NCBI RefSeq assembly: GCF_005893125.1
Contig: NZ_VCJS01000008.1
Location: forward strand, 62,001 to 126,000
Source of the DNA: Nonomuraea basaltis
Lineage (GTDB): Bacteria > Actinomycetota > Actinomycetes > Streptosporangiales > Streptosporangiaceae
Length of the DNA: 64,000 bases
Direction of reading: 5' to 3'
Part shown: positions 49,933 through 59,358 of the stretch, piece by piece
Numbering within the stretch: the stretch's first letter is position 1
How the letters are laid out: every line of letters starts with the position of its first letter
Translations under genes and position numbers: made by a program
The notes under the pieces: model-generated
What the model was told of the DNA's origin: nothing
Databases searched by the model: none
The model's input: the letters and a program-made list of their open reading frames with translations, nothing else

Positions 49933-50742
49933 CTATACCTTGCGGCCGATTCCTACGATCACCCAGGCCTTGTCCGGTCTCTCAGACAGGAACGGGCTGT
50001 CGGGCCGCCACTCACGGACGTACACCAGGCCGGGCTCGACCAGCTCAAGCCCGTCAAAGAAGGGCAAGACCTTCTCGCGCGTACGGGCGCCGCCCGTGTG
50101 GCTACCCAGCATCTTTCGGTAGATCTCGACGATCGGCTCCGCGGCCTCCGGACGAGCATCGAAGACGACGTGCGTGATGACGACATGACTGCCGACCGGC
50201 AACGCGTCACGGAACTCGGCCACACGCCGGAATGGGTCGCTGTCGTCAGGAATGTACTGGAGACCGCCGAACAGCAACAGCGCCACCGGCCGATCGAGGT
50301 CGATGACCCGCCGCAGATCCGGGTCGGCGAGCAGCTCGCCAGGATGCATGACGTCGCCTTCGACGACGGCCGTCCTGGGCCCTCTGGCGAGGATCGCCCT
50401 ACCGTGGGTCAGCACCACCGGATCGTTGTCGACGTAGACCACGTGCGCGTCGGGGACGAGGGATCGGGCCAGTTCGTGCGTATTGAACTCGGTGGGCAGC
50501 CCCGAGCCCAGGTTGATGAACTGCCTGATGCCCTGCTCCACGAGAAACCGGATCACACGTACGTGGAACGCCTGGTGCTCCTGCGCCATGACCCGGACCT
50601 CCGGTGCGATGGCCAGCACCGCCTCCGCCGCCTCCCGATCGACGGCGAAGTTGTCTTTCCCCCCGATGAAGTAGTCGTGCATCCTGGCAAGGTTGGGTGT
50701 ACTGGCATCGACACCGGCGTGCCGCCGGGCCTCGTCACTCAC
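49933..50742 (-). CDS. S-adenosyl methyltransferase family protein (PF04672 type)
   Basis: 269 residues. Features: STPNLARMHDYFIGGKDNFA (invariant N-terminal motif), RFLVEQGIRQFINLGSGLPT (SAM loop), HVVYVDNDPVVLTHGRAIL and VALLLFGGLQYIPDDSDP. The family is very numerous in actinomycetes and has no general known substrate. It is a single gene, leftward, with no evident partner. Confidence 0.92.
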   Translation of the reverse strand: MSDEARRHAGVDASTPNLARMHDYFIGGKDNFAVDREAAEAVLAIAPEVRVMAQEHQAFHVRVIRFLVEQGIRQFINLGSGLPTEFNTHELARSLVPDAHVVYVDNDPVVLTHGRAILARGPRTAVVEGDVMHPGELLADPDLRRVIDLDRPVALLLFGGLQYIPDDSDPFRRVAEFRDALPVGSHVVITHVVFDARPEAAEPIVEIYRKMLGSHTGGARTREKVLPFFDGLELVEPGLVYVREWRPDSPFLSERPDKAWVIVGIGRKV

Positions 50743-51118
50743 GCGTCCCCCTTCACGGGTCTAGTCGCTCCCTGATTATGCCCGACGACAACGGGCCACG
50801 CCGAGATTCGGTTCCACCCTTGGCCGGAAGCTGCGCAGGCTGTCAAGCCCGCAGTCTCGGCCGGCCTCGACCGCCCGCCCTGGTGTGCCTGGCCGGACGG
50901 TCGAGGATCATGGTCCTCCTCGTGGTCGATGAAGATCGGTTGATGGTCACGGTCTGTCCAACGACGAGGTGGGGCGGAGGTGACGCGCCGGGTACACGCC
51001 GCCAGGTGGGGACTTTCAGGATCTGGTGGCCGTTGCCGCCCGGCACCACGGGGGCGAATCGAGCAGACTTCTTCGCGAGAGCCGTGCACGGGGAAACCAC
51101 TCAGGAGGGCGAGAAGCC
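50743..51118. other. Intergenic, no recognised gene
   Basis: About 375 bases between a leftward methyltransferase and a rightward synthase. Open frames exist, but none resembles a known family. AGGAGGG near 51101 is the ribosome site of the following gene. Confidence 0.4.
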
Positions 51119-52312
51119 ATGGTCGACGTGTTCGCGAAATGCCGGCTGCCCGAGACGTACCGGTTCGTGAAGGACCTCGGCGTCTATCCGTATTATCAGG
51201 CGGTCGAGGAGCGGCCGGGCGGGGGCGAGGTCGTGATCGACGGGCAGGTGCTCGTGCAGGCGGGCTCCAACGACTATCTCGGCCTGTCGGGCGATGAACG
51301 CGTGAAGGAGGCGGCGGTCGAGGCGACACGCCGGCTGGGCGTCGGCAGCGGTGGCTCACGCCTCAGCAACGGCTCGCTCGCGTTGCACGAGGAGCTTGAA
51401 GCGCGGCTGGCGGCCTTCCTGGGACGGGCGGCGGTCATGGTGACCAGCGCGGGCTATTTGGCCAATCTGGCCCTCGGTGCGCTGATCGGGCCCGGTGACA
51501 CCGTGATCGGCGACCGGCTGGTGCACGCCTGCCTGATCGACGCCGTACGCCTGAGCGGAGCGCGGTTACGCCGCTACCGGCACAACGACATGGATCATCT
51601 GGAGCGGCTGCTCGACGCCTCCGATCCCGGTGCCGGACGGCTGATCATCACCGAGGGCATGTTCTCCACCTCCGGCAGCGTGTGCGACCTGCCGGGCATC
51701 GCCAAGCTCGCCCGCGCGTACGGCGCCCGCGTCGTCATGGACAGCGCTCACGACGTCGGCCTGCTCGGTGCGACCGGGCGGGGCGCGGCAGAGCAGCACG
51801 GGCTGGAGGGCGCGGTCGATCTGCAGACCATCACCTTCTCCAAGGCACTGGGCACCCTCGGGGGCGCGGTGGCCGGCCCCGAGGAGATCATCGCCTACCT
51901 GCGCCACTACGCGCGGTCCATGGTGTTCACCGCCGCGCTGTCCCCGGCGTGCGCCGGGGCCGCGCTGGCCGCCCTGGAGATCATCGCCGCGGAGCCGGAG
52001 CGCCGCCACCGCCTGCGGGTGGCGGCCGAGCGGTTGAGCGGGGAACTGGCCGCGATGGGGTATGCGGTCGTCCCCTCCGATCGGCCGGTCATCGCGGTGC
52101 CGGTCGGCGACGACCTGCTGTGCTTCCGGCTGTGGAGGGAACTGTTCGACGAAGGCGTCTTCACCACCGCCATGATCTCGCCCGGCGTCCCGCCCGGCCA
52201 GGCGCTCATCCGGGTCAGCGTCACCGCCGCCCACACCGAGTCCCAGGTGGAACGGATCGTGTCGGCGTTCGCCGCCGCCGGACGCCGCCTGCGGCTGGTC
52301 CGCGAAGCGTAG
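51119..52312 (+). CDS. Alpha-oxoamine synthase (BioF/KBL/serine-palmitoyltransferase family)
   Basis: 397 residues from ATG 51119, AGGAGGG upstream. PLP-dependent fold-type I features: VLVQAGSNDYLGLSGDERVK, LGVGSGGSRLSNGSLALHEE, LIITEGMFSTSGSVCDLPGI, MDSAHDVGLLGATGRG, and the PLP lysine in ITFSKALGTLGG. These enzymes condense an amino acid with an acyl-CoA with loss of CO2. AON synthase, 2-amino-3-ketobutyrate ligase, sphingoid-base and CqsA-type signal synthases are all in this group; no biotin, threonine or sphingolipid genes are adjacent, so the product is open. Confidence 0.9.
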   Translation: MVDVFAKCRLPETYRFVKDLGVYPYYQAVEERPGGGEVVIDGQVLVQAGSNDYLGLSGDERVKEAAVEATRRLGVGSGGSRLSNGSLALHEELEARLAAFLGRAAVMVTSAGYLANLALGALIGPGDTVIGDRLVHACLIDAVRLSGARLRRYRHNDMDHLERLLDASDPGAGRLIITEGMFSTSGSVCDLPGIAKLARAYGARVVMDSAHDVGLLGATGRGAAEQHGLEGAVDLQTITFSKALGTLGGAVAGPEEIIAYLRHYARSMVFTAALSPACAGAALAALEIIAAEPERRHRLRVAAERLSGELAAMGYAVVPSDRPVIAVPVGDDLLCFRLWRELFDEGVFTTAMISPGVPPGQALIRVSVTAAHTESQVERIVSAFAAAGRRLRLVREA

Positions 52313-52689
52313 GGACGCAACCGGCGCGGGCCGACCGTGGCTTCGTTGTCGTAGGCCCACTCGGTGCTTGTTCCCGCGTCCTGGTGGTGCTCACCGCGGA
52401 CGGCGTCCGGCAGATGAACGTCAACCCTCCTACTTCTGGGCGGCGAGCTGGGGGTGCCGGGCAGCGAGGTCGGCGGAAACTCCAGCCGGACAGCAGGAAC
52501 TCGAGCGGATCGGCAAGACGCTTGCGAAAAGCGCAGGAGGAACTCCGCCGTACGGCGAAGCGTGCTTCGTACCGACTCCTCGCCGGCGGCCGGGGAAGCC
52601 GCGGTGAGAAATACGGACCAGGTCCGCGTCATCGCTAGGATGGGCCCTCGCAAGTTATTGCATATGCCAGAGAAATGGAGGCACTACAT
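52313..52689. other. Intergenic, no recognised gene
   Basis: About 375 bases with short open frames on both strands and no convincing match. GGAGG before 52690 is the site for the deleted dehydrogenase gene. Confidence 0.4.
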
Positions 52690-53148
52690 ATGAGCGACAA
52701 GCAGACCGCTTTGGTGACCGGGGCTGCCGGCGGGATCGGGGCCGTCAATCTCGTCGCCCCTCTCGTATTGTGCCGGGAATTCGTCGGCAGCCATATCGCG
52801 TGCGGCAGCAAGGCTTCGATTGTGAACGTGGCGTCGGTCAGCGGCAGAATGGGGAGCCCAGATCCGTCGTATGCGGCTTCCAAAGGAGGCCTGATCGCCA
52901 TGACCAAGGGACTTGGCCGCGTATACGCATCTCACGGCATCAGGATCAACGCGGTGGCGCCAGGTGTCATTGACACCGACATGGCTCGACTCATTCCTGC
53001 GGAGCGCCGTGAACAGTATCTCAGCACGATTCCCAGCGGCCGGTTCGGCGCCTCACAAGAAGTGGCCACGACTGTGGCATTCCTGCTCAGCACCGAATCA
53101 TCATACATGGCCGGAACCGTATTGGATGTCAACGGCGGCCTCTGGTAA
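52690..53148 (+). pseudogene. Short-chain dehydrogenase with a large in-frame internal deletion
   Basis: 152 residues against about 245-250 in the family. The start is normal (GGAGG, ATG 52690): QTALVTGAAGGIG is the NAD(P) glycine motif. It is followed directly by AVNLVAPLVL, which in normal proteins lies some 90 residues later. Missing are the second strand and the NNAG motif. The downstream active site is intact: IVNVASVSG (Ser), YAASKGGL (Tyr and Lys), then NAVAPGVIDTDM and VLDVNGGLW. The reading frame survives, but the cofactor site is lost, so dehydrogenase activity is very unlikely. Confidence 0.8.
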
Positions 53149-53571
53149 CGACCCTTTGAAAAACATTGCGCCGCTCGGGTTCATCGATGCGGAAGAAAGG
53201 ACCGCGGGGGTTGCGGCCACCGCCGTGACCACCCCTGGGCTGAGCACAACTTCACCGGCCAATGGGGCAGCTGGGGCTCCCAGATCATGCGACCCCACGT
53301 CCGCCGGTTCCTCCAGGAACGTGTGATCGGCGGCTGAGGTGTCAGGCCGGCTCGGCCGCCGCCGGGTTGCCGAGCTCGCCCAGAGCAGGGCCGCCGTCAC
53401 CATCCTGGCCGAGCAGCGACCGGTACCGTTGCTCAGCCCACCGCGCGACCGGTGGAGGTGCCGGTAGGCCGTGAGCCCGGCCTCGGCCTCGTGCTCGATT
53501 ACGGTGATGCGCATACCGGGTAATTTGTCCTGAACTTTCGCCCCAAACGGCTCATCCAACACGTCGTGGAA
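53149..53571. other. Degenerate stretch with one possible C-terminal scrap
   Basis: No intact gene. A plus frame reads HNFTGQWGSWGSQIMRPHVR then FLQERVIGG and a TGA near 53334, which looks like the end of a protein I cannot name. Otherwise no family was recognised. Confidence 0.35.
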
Positions 53572-53751
53572 ATGTTGACTGACGGCGATCCCCAGCGGCT
53601 CGGGGAGTACTGGCTGGCCGGGCGGCTCGGCGCGGGCGGCCAGGGAGTCGTCTACGAGGCGTACGCCGAGGACGGCCGCCGGGTGGCGATCAAGGTGCTG
53701 CACCGCGGCCAGGCGGCGCAGCTGGCCAGGGAGGCGGCTGAGCCAACAGCT
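53572..53751 (+). pseudogene. Serine/threonine protein kinase, N-terminal stub
   Basis: Reads MLTDGDPQRLGEYWLAGRLG, GAGGQGVVYEAYAEDGRR and VAIKVLHRG: a typical actinomycete PknB-like start with the ATP loop GAGGQGVVY and the VAIK lysine. The kinase then breaks off after about 55 residues; no HRD or DFG motif follows. It is cut in the N-lobe. Confidence 0.7.
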
Positions 53752-54126
53752 ACTGCGATACGTGAGTCATGAAAGACCACCTTGCAGTCCCGGCGTCGAT
53801 CGTGAGAGCAATGACGTCAACAACGACATGACAATCATCGTCAAGCAGCCCCGCCAGCCACCAAGCGGGTGGACATCCCACTTCCCGCCGTGCCCGGCGA
53901 CAGCCCGAGCGCCGAGCGGGCACGAGAGGAACTGCTCGAATATCTGCGAGAAACCCCTGAGCAGATCTCCTGCGGGCAAGGAGCGAAGCACCCGCCTGAT
54001 GATATCGTCCAGGTCGGCGATCAGATTACACCACCACGCATTCAGACATACCTACGGTAAACTAAACTTGATAGAAGTGTGCAGGATGAATGCGGGGCAA
54101 CGGGCTAATCGGATGGGTGGTATGCC
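53752..54126. other. Spacer before the NACHT gene, no recognised gene
   Basis: A weak plus frame (53869-54060, LPAVPGDSPSAERAREELLE) could be a scrap of a protein, but no family is recognised. GGGTGG precedes the GTG start at 54127. Confidence 0.35.
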
Positions 54127-56460
54127 GTGAATTATCGACGCAACCCCACAGGCCGTTGGCCGTTCCTGCTCCTAATCGCCGCAATCATCGCACTTCTGAT
54201 ATGGGTGGGCCTGACTCTCCTCGACAAGGGACCGGATACAGGTGACCAGGTCGCGGGAATCGCTTCCGCGGTCTTCGCCGCGACGGCCTTGTTCCTCCAG
54301 GTCCGAGCCTCGCAGTCGCAGTCGCAGTCGCGTCCGGACGTGACCGACACGGATATACGGGTCGAGTCCACGGCCCGCGTTCTGGCCCTGCGCGTGCAGG
54401 AAATCAGCCAGCAGGAGGAACGCAACTGGCGTATCGGCGATCCGTGGCCACTGCGGGTGCGATGGCGCACCGCCTCTGATGATGTGGTCGACCGCTGGGA
54501 GAACATCCGCGCCTTCGCGGCCGACGGCGGTGACAGACCTCTGCCGCCGGCCGGGGATCTCCTCGGCATTCACAGCTTCTACCAGAGCGTTCCCACCGGC
54601 CGTCTGGTCATCATGGGCCGGGCCGGGGCGGGGAAGACCGTACTCGCCCACCGACTGATCCTGGAGTGTTTCAACCACCCTGGGGATCTGCCCCGCGTGC
54701 CGGTGTTGTTCAGCCTCGGTAACTGGGATCCCAGCCGTACCGGCCTCCACGAGTGGCTGGCTGACCGGCTCATCGCCGACTTCGCCTTCCTGGAGGGTGT
54801 CGACGCCAGCGGGACCGCGTTAGCCAGGGTGCTGCTGGAGGCCGGGCGGATCCTGCCGGTGCTGGACGGCTTCGACGAGATCCAGCGCCATCACCGCGGT
54901 GCGGCCATCAGCGAGCTCAGCCGTTTCGACGGGCCGCTGATCCTCACCACCCGGCCTGGCGAATATGCCGCCACGGTCAGCGCCACCAGAGCGCTCAGCA
55001 GAGCTGCCGCCATCGAACTCGAAGACCTCGCCCTCGACGAGGCCCAGCGCTACCTGCAGGCTGCCAGCGGCAAGACCCGCACCGCCCAATGGGAGTCGGT
55101 CTTTTCGCACCTGCGCACCCGTCCCGACGATGTCACCAGCCGGAATCTCGCCGCGGCCCTGAGCACACCGCTGCTGGTCATGCTCACCCGCACCATCTAC
55201 AACGACACACCGCACGACAACCCCATGGACCTACTCGACGGCGGCCGGTTTCCCACCCAGGACGCGCTCGAAGAACACCTCTTCAGCGCTTACCTCACCG
55301 CCCTCTACGACCCACGCCGTACAGTCCGGTCCGGCACCGGAAAAGTAACCTGGACCGACCACCAGGCCCGGCGCTGGCTCGGCCACCTCGCCGACCACCT
55401 CGCTCGGCTCAACACACACGACCTCACCTGGTGGCGACTCGACGCCACCCTCCGCCGCCGGACTCGCGTCCTCGTCACCGGCCTCGTGGCCGTGCCGGTG
55501 GGTGGGATCGTGGGCGTACTGGGCTACGCCGTCGCCGATCTCTGGTCTGGGGCGCGGTTCGACGGGCCCGAGTTGCGTCAAGGACTGCTGGAGACGGGAA
55601 CCGGCCTCGTCGCAGGCCTCGCCGCCGGGCTCGTGAACGAGACGAGGACTGGCCGAAACCCCGAACGGCTGCGCCTGCGTCCTTCCCGACAGCCCGTCCC
55701 CGCACCATCGAGGGCTCTGCGCGGGATCGGCGCCGAACTCGTCATCGGGCTTTCGGCCGGTCTCGCATTCTCGCTCGCCTCGTGGCTCATCTGGGGCTTC
55801 GCGTACGGCTTCTTGCACCTTTCCGCCGGACGTTTCGTGCAGGCCTTCGTGCCGTCGCTGGCCACCTGGCTTCCCGCCACGGGCGCGCCCACCTACGTCG
55901 CGGCCGGCCTCGTCCTCGGCTTCCTGGTCGGAATCTTGTACGCGTTCGTGAACGCGGTCGTGTACGTGTTCAGCGGGCCGAACGACCGGAGTTCCGCAGT
56001 GAGTACCTGGGACTTACTGTCCACGGACCGTGGGGTGACGCTTTTCCGCGTCGGCATGGTCGGATTCACGGTCTTGCTGGTGAACTTCATCCTGGTGGGC
56101 AAGCAGTACGGCGACGTCCTGGGAAACACGTTCGTGAGGCAGGGCCTCCTCTACGGCTTCCTGTACGGATCCTTCGCCGCGCTGACCCGGCTCTTCCTCT
56201 CGGCGTGGGGAGGCTGGCTGCTCTTCGCACGCTTGTGGCTCCCGCTCTCCGGCCGGCTGCCGTGGCGGCCGAAGCTCTTCCTCGATGACGCCCACGACCG
56301 AGGCGTACTGCGGCAGTCCGGCGCGGTGTACCAGTTCCGCCACGTCAGGCTCCGCGACCACCTTGTCGACCAGCACCGTGCCAAAGGGCCGCGGCGTTCC
56401 GGAAGAGCCGGCGGACCACGTACGGCACATGACCACGCGGCTGAGCGAGCAGCGCCGTAA
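54127..56460 (+). CDS. Membrane-anchored NACHT-domain NTPase (STAND)
   Basis: 777 residues from GTG 54127. N-terminal membrane segments at about residues 13-31 and 43-58. NACHT ATPase: Walker A MGRAGAGKTVLAHRL (Gly164-Thr171), Walker B ILPVLDGFDEIQ (243-252) with the small-residue GFDE typical of NACHT, then ILTTRPGEY (sensor). A helical region with STPLLVMLTRTIYND follows. The C-terminal third has at least six membrane helices in place of the usual repeat sensor. Related proteins are numerous in Streptomyces; bacterial NACHT proteins include phage-defence NLRs, but this membrane form is uncharacterised. Confidence 0.85.
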   Translation: MNYRRNPTGRWPFLLLIAAIIALLIWVGLTLLDKGPDTGDQVAGIASAVFAATALFLQVRASQSQSQSRPDVTDTDIRVESTARVLALRVQEISQQEERNWRIGDPWPLRVRWRTASDDVVDRWENIRAFAADGGDRPLPPAGDLLGIHSFYQSVPTGRLVIMGRAGAGKTVLAHRLILECFNHPGDLPRVPVLFSLGNWDPSRTGLHEWLADRLIADFAFLEGVDASGTALARVLLEAGRILPVLDGFDEIQRHHRGAAISELSRFDGPLILTTRPGEYAATVSATRALSRAAAIELEDLALDEAQRYLQAASGKTRTAQWESVFSHLRTRPDDVTSRNLAAALSTPLLVMLTRTIYNDTPHDNPMDLLDGGRFPTQDALEEHLFSAYLTALYDPRRTVRSGTGKVTWTDHQARRWLGHLADHLARLNTHDLTWWRLDATLRRRTRVLVTGLVAVPVGGIVGVLGYAVADLWSGARFDGPELRQGLLETGTGLVAGLAAGLVNETRTGRNPERLRLRPSRQPVPAPSRALRGIGAELVIGLSAGLAFSLASWLIWGFAYGFLHLSAGRFVQAFVPSLATWLPATGAPTYVAAGLVLGFLVGILYAFVNAVVYVFSGPNDRSSAVSTWDLLSTDRGVTLFRVGMVGFTVLLVNFILVGKQYGDVLGNTFVRQGLLYGFLYGSFAALTRLFLSAWGGWLLFARLWLPLSGRLPWRPKLFLDDAHDRGVLRQSGAVYQFRHVRLRDHLVDQHRAKGPRRSGRAGGPRTAHDHAAERAAP

Positions 56461-56507
56461 CACGTCTGACGCGCGAAACGCATCTAGGACACGACCTGAA
56501 GACGAGC

Positions 56508-56541
56508 GAACCCCGCTTCCCAGTATCGGAAGGCGGGGTTC
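56508..56541. terminator. Stem-loop after the NACHT gene
   Basis: GAACCCCGCTTCC (56508-56520) pairs with GGAAGGCGGGGTTC (56528-56541) with one unpaired base. It lies 48 bases past the NACHT stop. No T-run follows, so it may be a factor-dependent or structural end signal. Confidence 0.5.
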
Positions 56542-56903
56542 TCGCATGTCAGAGGCTACTTGGCCAGATGCCTGATGCGCCGTACTCCACGACATCTGGC
56601 CGGTGGAGGCGGCCTTCGACACAGCTCGGAGCTGGTCGCCGATCGCGGCGGTGGTCAGACGACGGGCTGGGAAGTCGATCCGTCCGCCTACGGGATGCAG
56701 GGCACCTGCAAGGCAGCACATGCACTCGCCGCCTGCCGCTTTCGCCGGCAGTCGTTGCGGTGTTCCCGCCGTTCCGACCGACCCTGTGCCGCTTGGTGGC
56801 GGCGACCGCTGCCGGGTTACCCGCCACGCGGTGAACGCCGAGACCTCCACGGCCGGACCGATCACGAGGCGGCCCACTGCGCCGCGCGCCGGTAGCCGGC
56901 TTG
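56542..56903. other. Intergenic, no recognised gene
   Basis: About 360 bases between the NACHT stem-loop and the leftward DinB gene. Long GC-driven open frames occur, but none reads like a protein family. Confidence 0.4.
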
Positions 56904-57413
56904 TCAGCGGCCGGTGGATCCGTCGATCTGCTCGCGGAGGATGTCGGCGTGGCCGGCGTGCCGGCCGGTCTCTTCAATCATGTGCACCAGGACCCATCGC
57001 ATCGATGGTGCCGGCCCTGGGCGCGGGGGTCGGGGGGCGGGAAGGGCCAGATCTGGGCAGGCGTCGATGACCTGGTTCGCTCGCTCGACGGTCTTCCGGT
57101 AGTCGGCGAGCACGCCGTCGATGGTGTCCTCCGCGGACGGCCGCATGGTCGCGCGCCAGTCGCCGACATCCTCACCGAGGAAGTAGAACTGTTCGACGAA
57201 CACCAGATGCTTGAGCAGCCCGAGAAGGTTGGTGCCCGAAGGCACTCCGCCCGTTCGGACCTCCGGTTCCGGCACACCCGCAACCTTGTCCGCGACCGCG
57301 TTCCGCAGATAGTCGAGGAAGCCCCGCAGGGTGGCCTTCTCGTCGGCGCCGGTCCGCGGAGGCGTGGTGTCCTTCGCCCGCGTCCTGGATCGCTGCGCGC
57401 GGTTTCCTGGCAT
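56904..57413 (-). CDS. DinB/DUF664-family protein
   Basis: 169 residues. LRGFLDYLRNAVADKVAGVP, GVPSGTNLLGLLKHLVFVEQ and WVLVHMIEETGRHAGHADIL are the DinB-like four-helix motifs, with His residues in HL(V)FVE and ETGRHAGH as the likely metal triad. The family includes mycothiol- and bacillithiol-dependent transferases. It lies 41 bases beyond the leftward methyltransferase gene, on the same strand. Substrate unknown. Confidence 0.9.
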   Translation of the reverse strand: MPGNRAQRSRTRAKDTTPPRTGADEKATLRGFLDYLRNAVADKVAGVPEPEVRTGGVPSGTNLLGLLKHLVFVEQFYFLGEDVGDWRATMRPSAEDTIDGVLADYRKTVERANQVIDACPDLALPAPRPPRPGPAPSMRWVLVHMIEETGRHAGHADILREQIDGSTGR

Positions 57414-57454
57414 CGAATCACTCCGTTCGACGTGACGTCGTGTGGTTCAGGCGG

Positions 57455-58135
57455 TCATCCGGCGGTTCGCTGGACGAGCAGGATGTTGTCGATGACGGTG
57501 GCGGTCTCACCAGCGGGTCCGGTGGCCCGGCGGCGGGGCATGTCGGCGCGCAGGACGGACCAGCGCGCGGGGTCGAGATCAAGTTCGGCGGCGATCTCGG
57601 TGGGTGTGGGGTAGGGGATGTCGGGGTCCTGGTTCCACGACCAGGGCGCGGTGGAGCCGTGGTCGACAATCAGCAGCAGACCGCCGGTGCGCAGGGCCCG
57701 TGCGGCGCTGCGCAGGACTCGGCTGCGGAGCAACGGGAACGGGGTGTGGAAGTACTGGGCGGAGACGAGATCGAACTGGCCGGCCGGGAAGCTTCTGGCC
57801 AGATCGTGCTGTTCGGTGGCGACCCGGTCCGCGACGCCGAGATCGCGGGCGCGTTCCCGCACCCGTTCGACGGCGGTGGTGGAGATATCCACGGCGGTGA
57901 CGTGCCAGCCCCGCTGGGCGAGCCAGATGGCGTCGCCGCCGGCGCCGCAGCCCAGATCCAGGGCGGCGCCGGGGCGCAGCGGTGCGGCGGTCTCGGCGAG
58001 CAGCGGGTTGACGCGTGCGCCCCAGGTACGCCGGGTGCGGTAGTGCCGCTCCCAGAACAGCTCGGCGTTCTCGTCCGCCGCGCCCTGGTTGCCCGCGGCG
58101 TCGGCGGTGGGTCGGCGGCGTCGGGTGGAATCCAT
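57455..58135 (-). CDS. Class I SAM-dependent methyltransferase
   Basis: 226 residues. Motif I ALDLGCGAGGDAIWLAQRGW, acidic motif VTAVDISTTAVERVRERA, and GLLLIVDHGS after ALRTGG. The first 25 residues are basic and probably disordered. A TehB/UbiG-like small-molecule or thiol methyltransferase is likely. It is divergent from an XRE-cupin regulator gene 133 bases away and upstream of DinB on the same strand. Confidence 0.9.
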   Translation of the reverse strand: MDSTRRRRPTADAAGNQGAADENAELFWERHYRTRRTWGARVNPLLAETAAPLRPGAALDLGCGAGGDAIWLAQRGWHVTAVDISTTAVERVRERARDLGVADRVATEQHDLARSFPAGQFDLVSAQYFHTPFPLLRSRVLRSAARALRTGGLLLIVDHGSTAPWSWNQDPDIPYPTPTEIAAELDLDPARWSVLRADMPRRRATGPAGETATVIDNILLVQRTAG

Positions 58136-58268
58136 CTGAGTCGCCCCTTCGTCGGCCGGCGTGCCGAGCGTGATCCGATACGCACCTTCGACGCCGGTGA
58201 TGTACCGACAGCATCGCCACCGCCGTTTCCGCCTTGCAAGAAGAGTTGCGGATCCGCATTATCGGGGG

Positions 58269-58847
58269 ATGGACAACCCCGCAGGAGACGTTTTGGCCGG
58301 AGTTGGGCCGCGTCTGCGTGCCCTGCGCCGGGCGCGGAGCGCCACGCTGGCGGCGCTGGCAAACGAGACCGGCCTCACAGCGAGCACTCTGTCCCGTCTC
58401 GAGAACGGCAAGCTCCGCCCCACGCTGGAGCAGCTACTGCCTCTGGCCCGGGCGCACGGCGTCCCGCTCGATGATCTCGTCGCGGCGCCGCCCACCGGCG
58501 ACCCGCGCATCCACCTGCGGCCAGTGCGGCGATCCGGGCTGGTGATGGTGCCACTGACCAGGCGGGCCGGCGGTATCCAGGCCTACAAGGTGATCTATCC
58601 ACCCGCCGGCCGAGCGCCCACGATGAACCTGCAGACCCACGAGGGATACGAGTGGTTCTACGTCCTCAACGGACACGTCAGGTTCGTGCTCGGTGAGCAG
58701 GAGTTCCGGCTCGGCGTCGGCGAGGCCGCGGAGTTCGACACCCGCATACCGCACTGGATCGGCAGCGCCGACAGCCGGCCCGCGGAGTTGCTCACCCTGT
58801 TCGGCGCGCAGGGAGAGCGCGCCCATCTGGCACCGTCCAGGCACTGA
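58269..58847 (+). CDS. XRE helix-turn-helix regulator with cupin domain
   Basis: 192 residues from ATG 58269, GGGGG upstream; the open frame before it is not homologous. Helix-turn-helix near residues 12-66: RLRALRRARSATLAALANET and GLTASTLSRLENGKLRPTLE. The C-terminal cupin has NLQTHEGYEWFYVLNGHVRF, LGEQEFRLGVGEAAEFDTRI and PHWIG; the histidine set suggests a metal or small-molecule site. These regulators sense a metabolite and usually control the divergent gene, here the methyltransferase. Confidence 0.93.
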   Translation: MDNPAGDVLAGVGPRLRALRRARSATLAALANETGLTASTLSRLENGKLRPTLEQLLPLARAHGVPLDDLVAAPPTGDPRIHLRPVRRSGLVMVPLTRRAGGIQAYKVIYPPAGRAPTMNLQTHEGYEWFYVLNGHVRFVLGEQEFRLGVGEAAEFDTRIPHWIGSADSRPAELLTLFGAQGERAHLAPSRH

Positions 58848-58877
58848 CCATCTCAGCCCTCCGCCGGCACGGCGTTC

Positions 58878-59266
58878 ATGTCCTACACGCGTTTCGACGA
58901 CGAGCACAATGACGGCCAACTGACGGCGTTCCGGAGACGACTCAGCGACGAGGTGCGCTGCCAGACCGCCAAGGCGTTCCCCATCTTTCAGGACCGGTAC
59001 GACCTCGGCTGGGGCCGGCATTGGTCGTCCCACATCGACGCCGCGCTCGCCACAGTCAGCCTGCTCATCCCTGTGATCTCCCCGAGCTTCTACGAGCGGC
59101 TGAGGAACTCGGACCCGCTGGCGGCAATGCTGTACGACCGCCGGTACCGCGACCGGCGCCCGCTGCGCCACCCCCCGTCACCACCCGGGAGGTCAAGGAG
59201 GAGATCGAACGGCTGGCGCGCGAGATCCGCGGGCGGGTCCACGTTGCCCACAGCAGCGTCGTGTAG
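58878..59266 (+). pseudogene. TIR-domain gene, internally deleted and frameshifted
   Basis: From ATG 58878: MSYTRFDDEHNDGQLTAFRR, AKAFPIFQDRYDLGWGRHWS and ATVSLLIPVISPSFYER form the first half of an actinomycete TIR domain. It then jumps to NSDPLAAMLYDRRYRDRRPL, a stretch that in full-length relatives lies well downstream. A C6 tract at about 59171-59176 then breaks the frame; the shifted frame continues TTREVKEEIERLAREIRG and ends VVTAG-free at a TAG near 59264. TIR proteins in bacteria cleave NAD in immunity. The catalytic Glu region is missing; no product is expected unless the shift is a sequencing error. Confidence 0.65.
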
Positions 59267-59358
59267 CAGGCTGGCCCTCCGTAGGTAACGGGTGGCGCCT
59301 ACCCGGACCGAACTTCCACCGGCAAGCGACGACGAGCTTACGAACAGACGATCAGCCG

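Noticed and set aside
52221..52653. Minus-strand phrase TEWAYDNEA that recalls IS481 transposases (NEWAYVRP)
   Set aside because: Only six or so residues are similar and the rest does not fit; not enough to call a mobile element.
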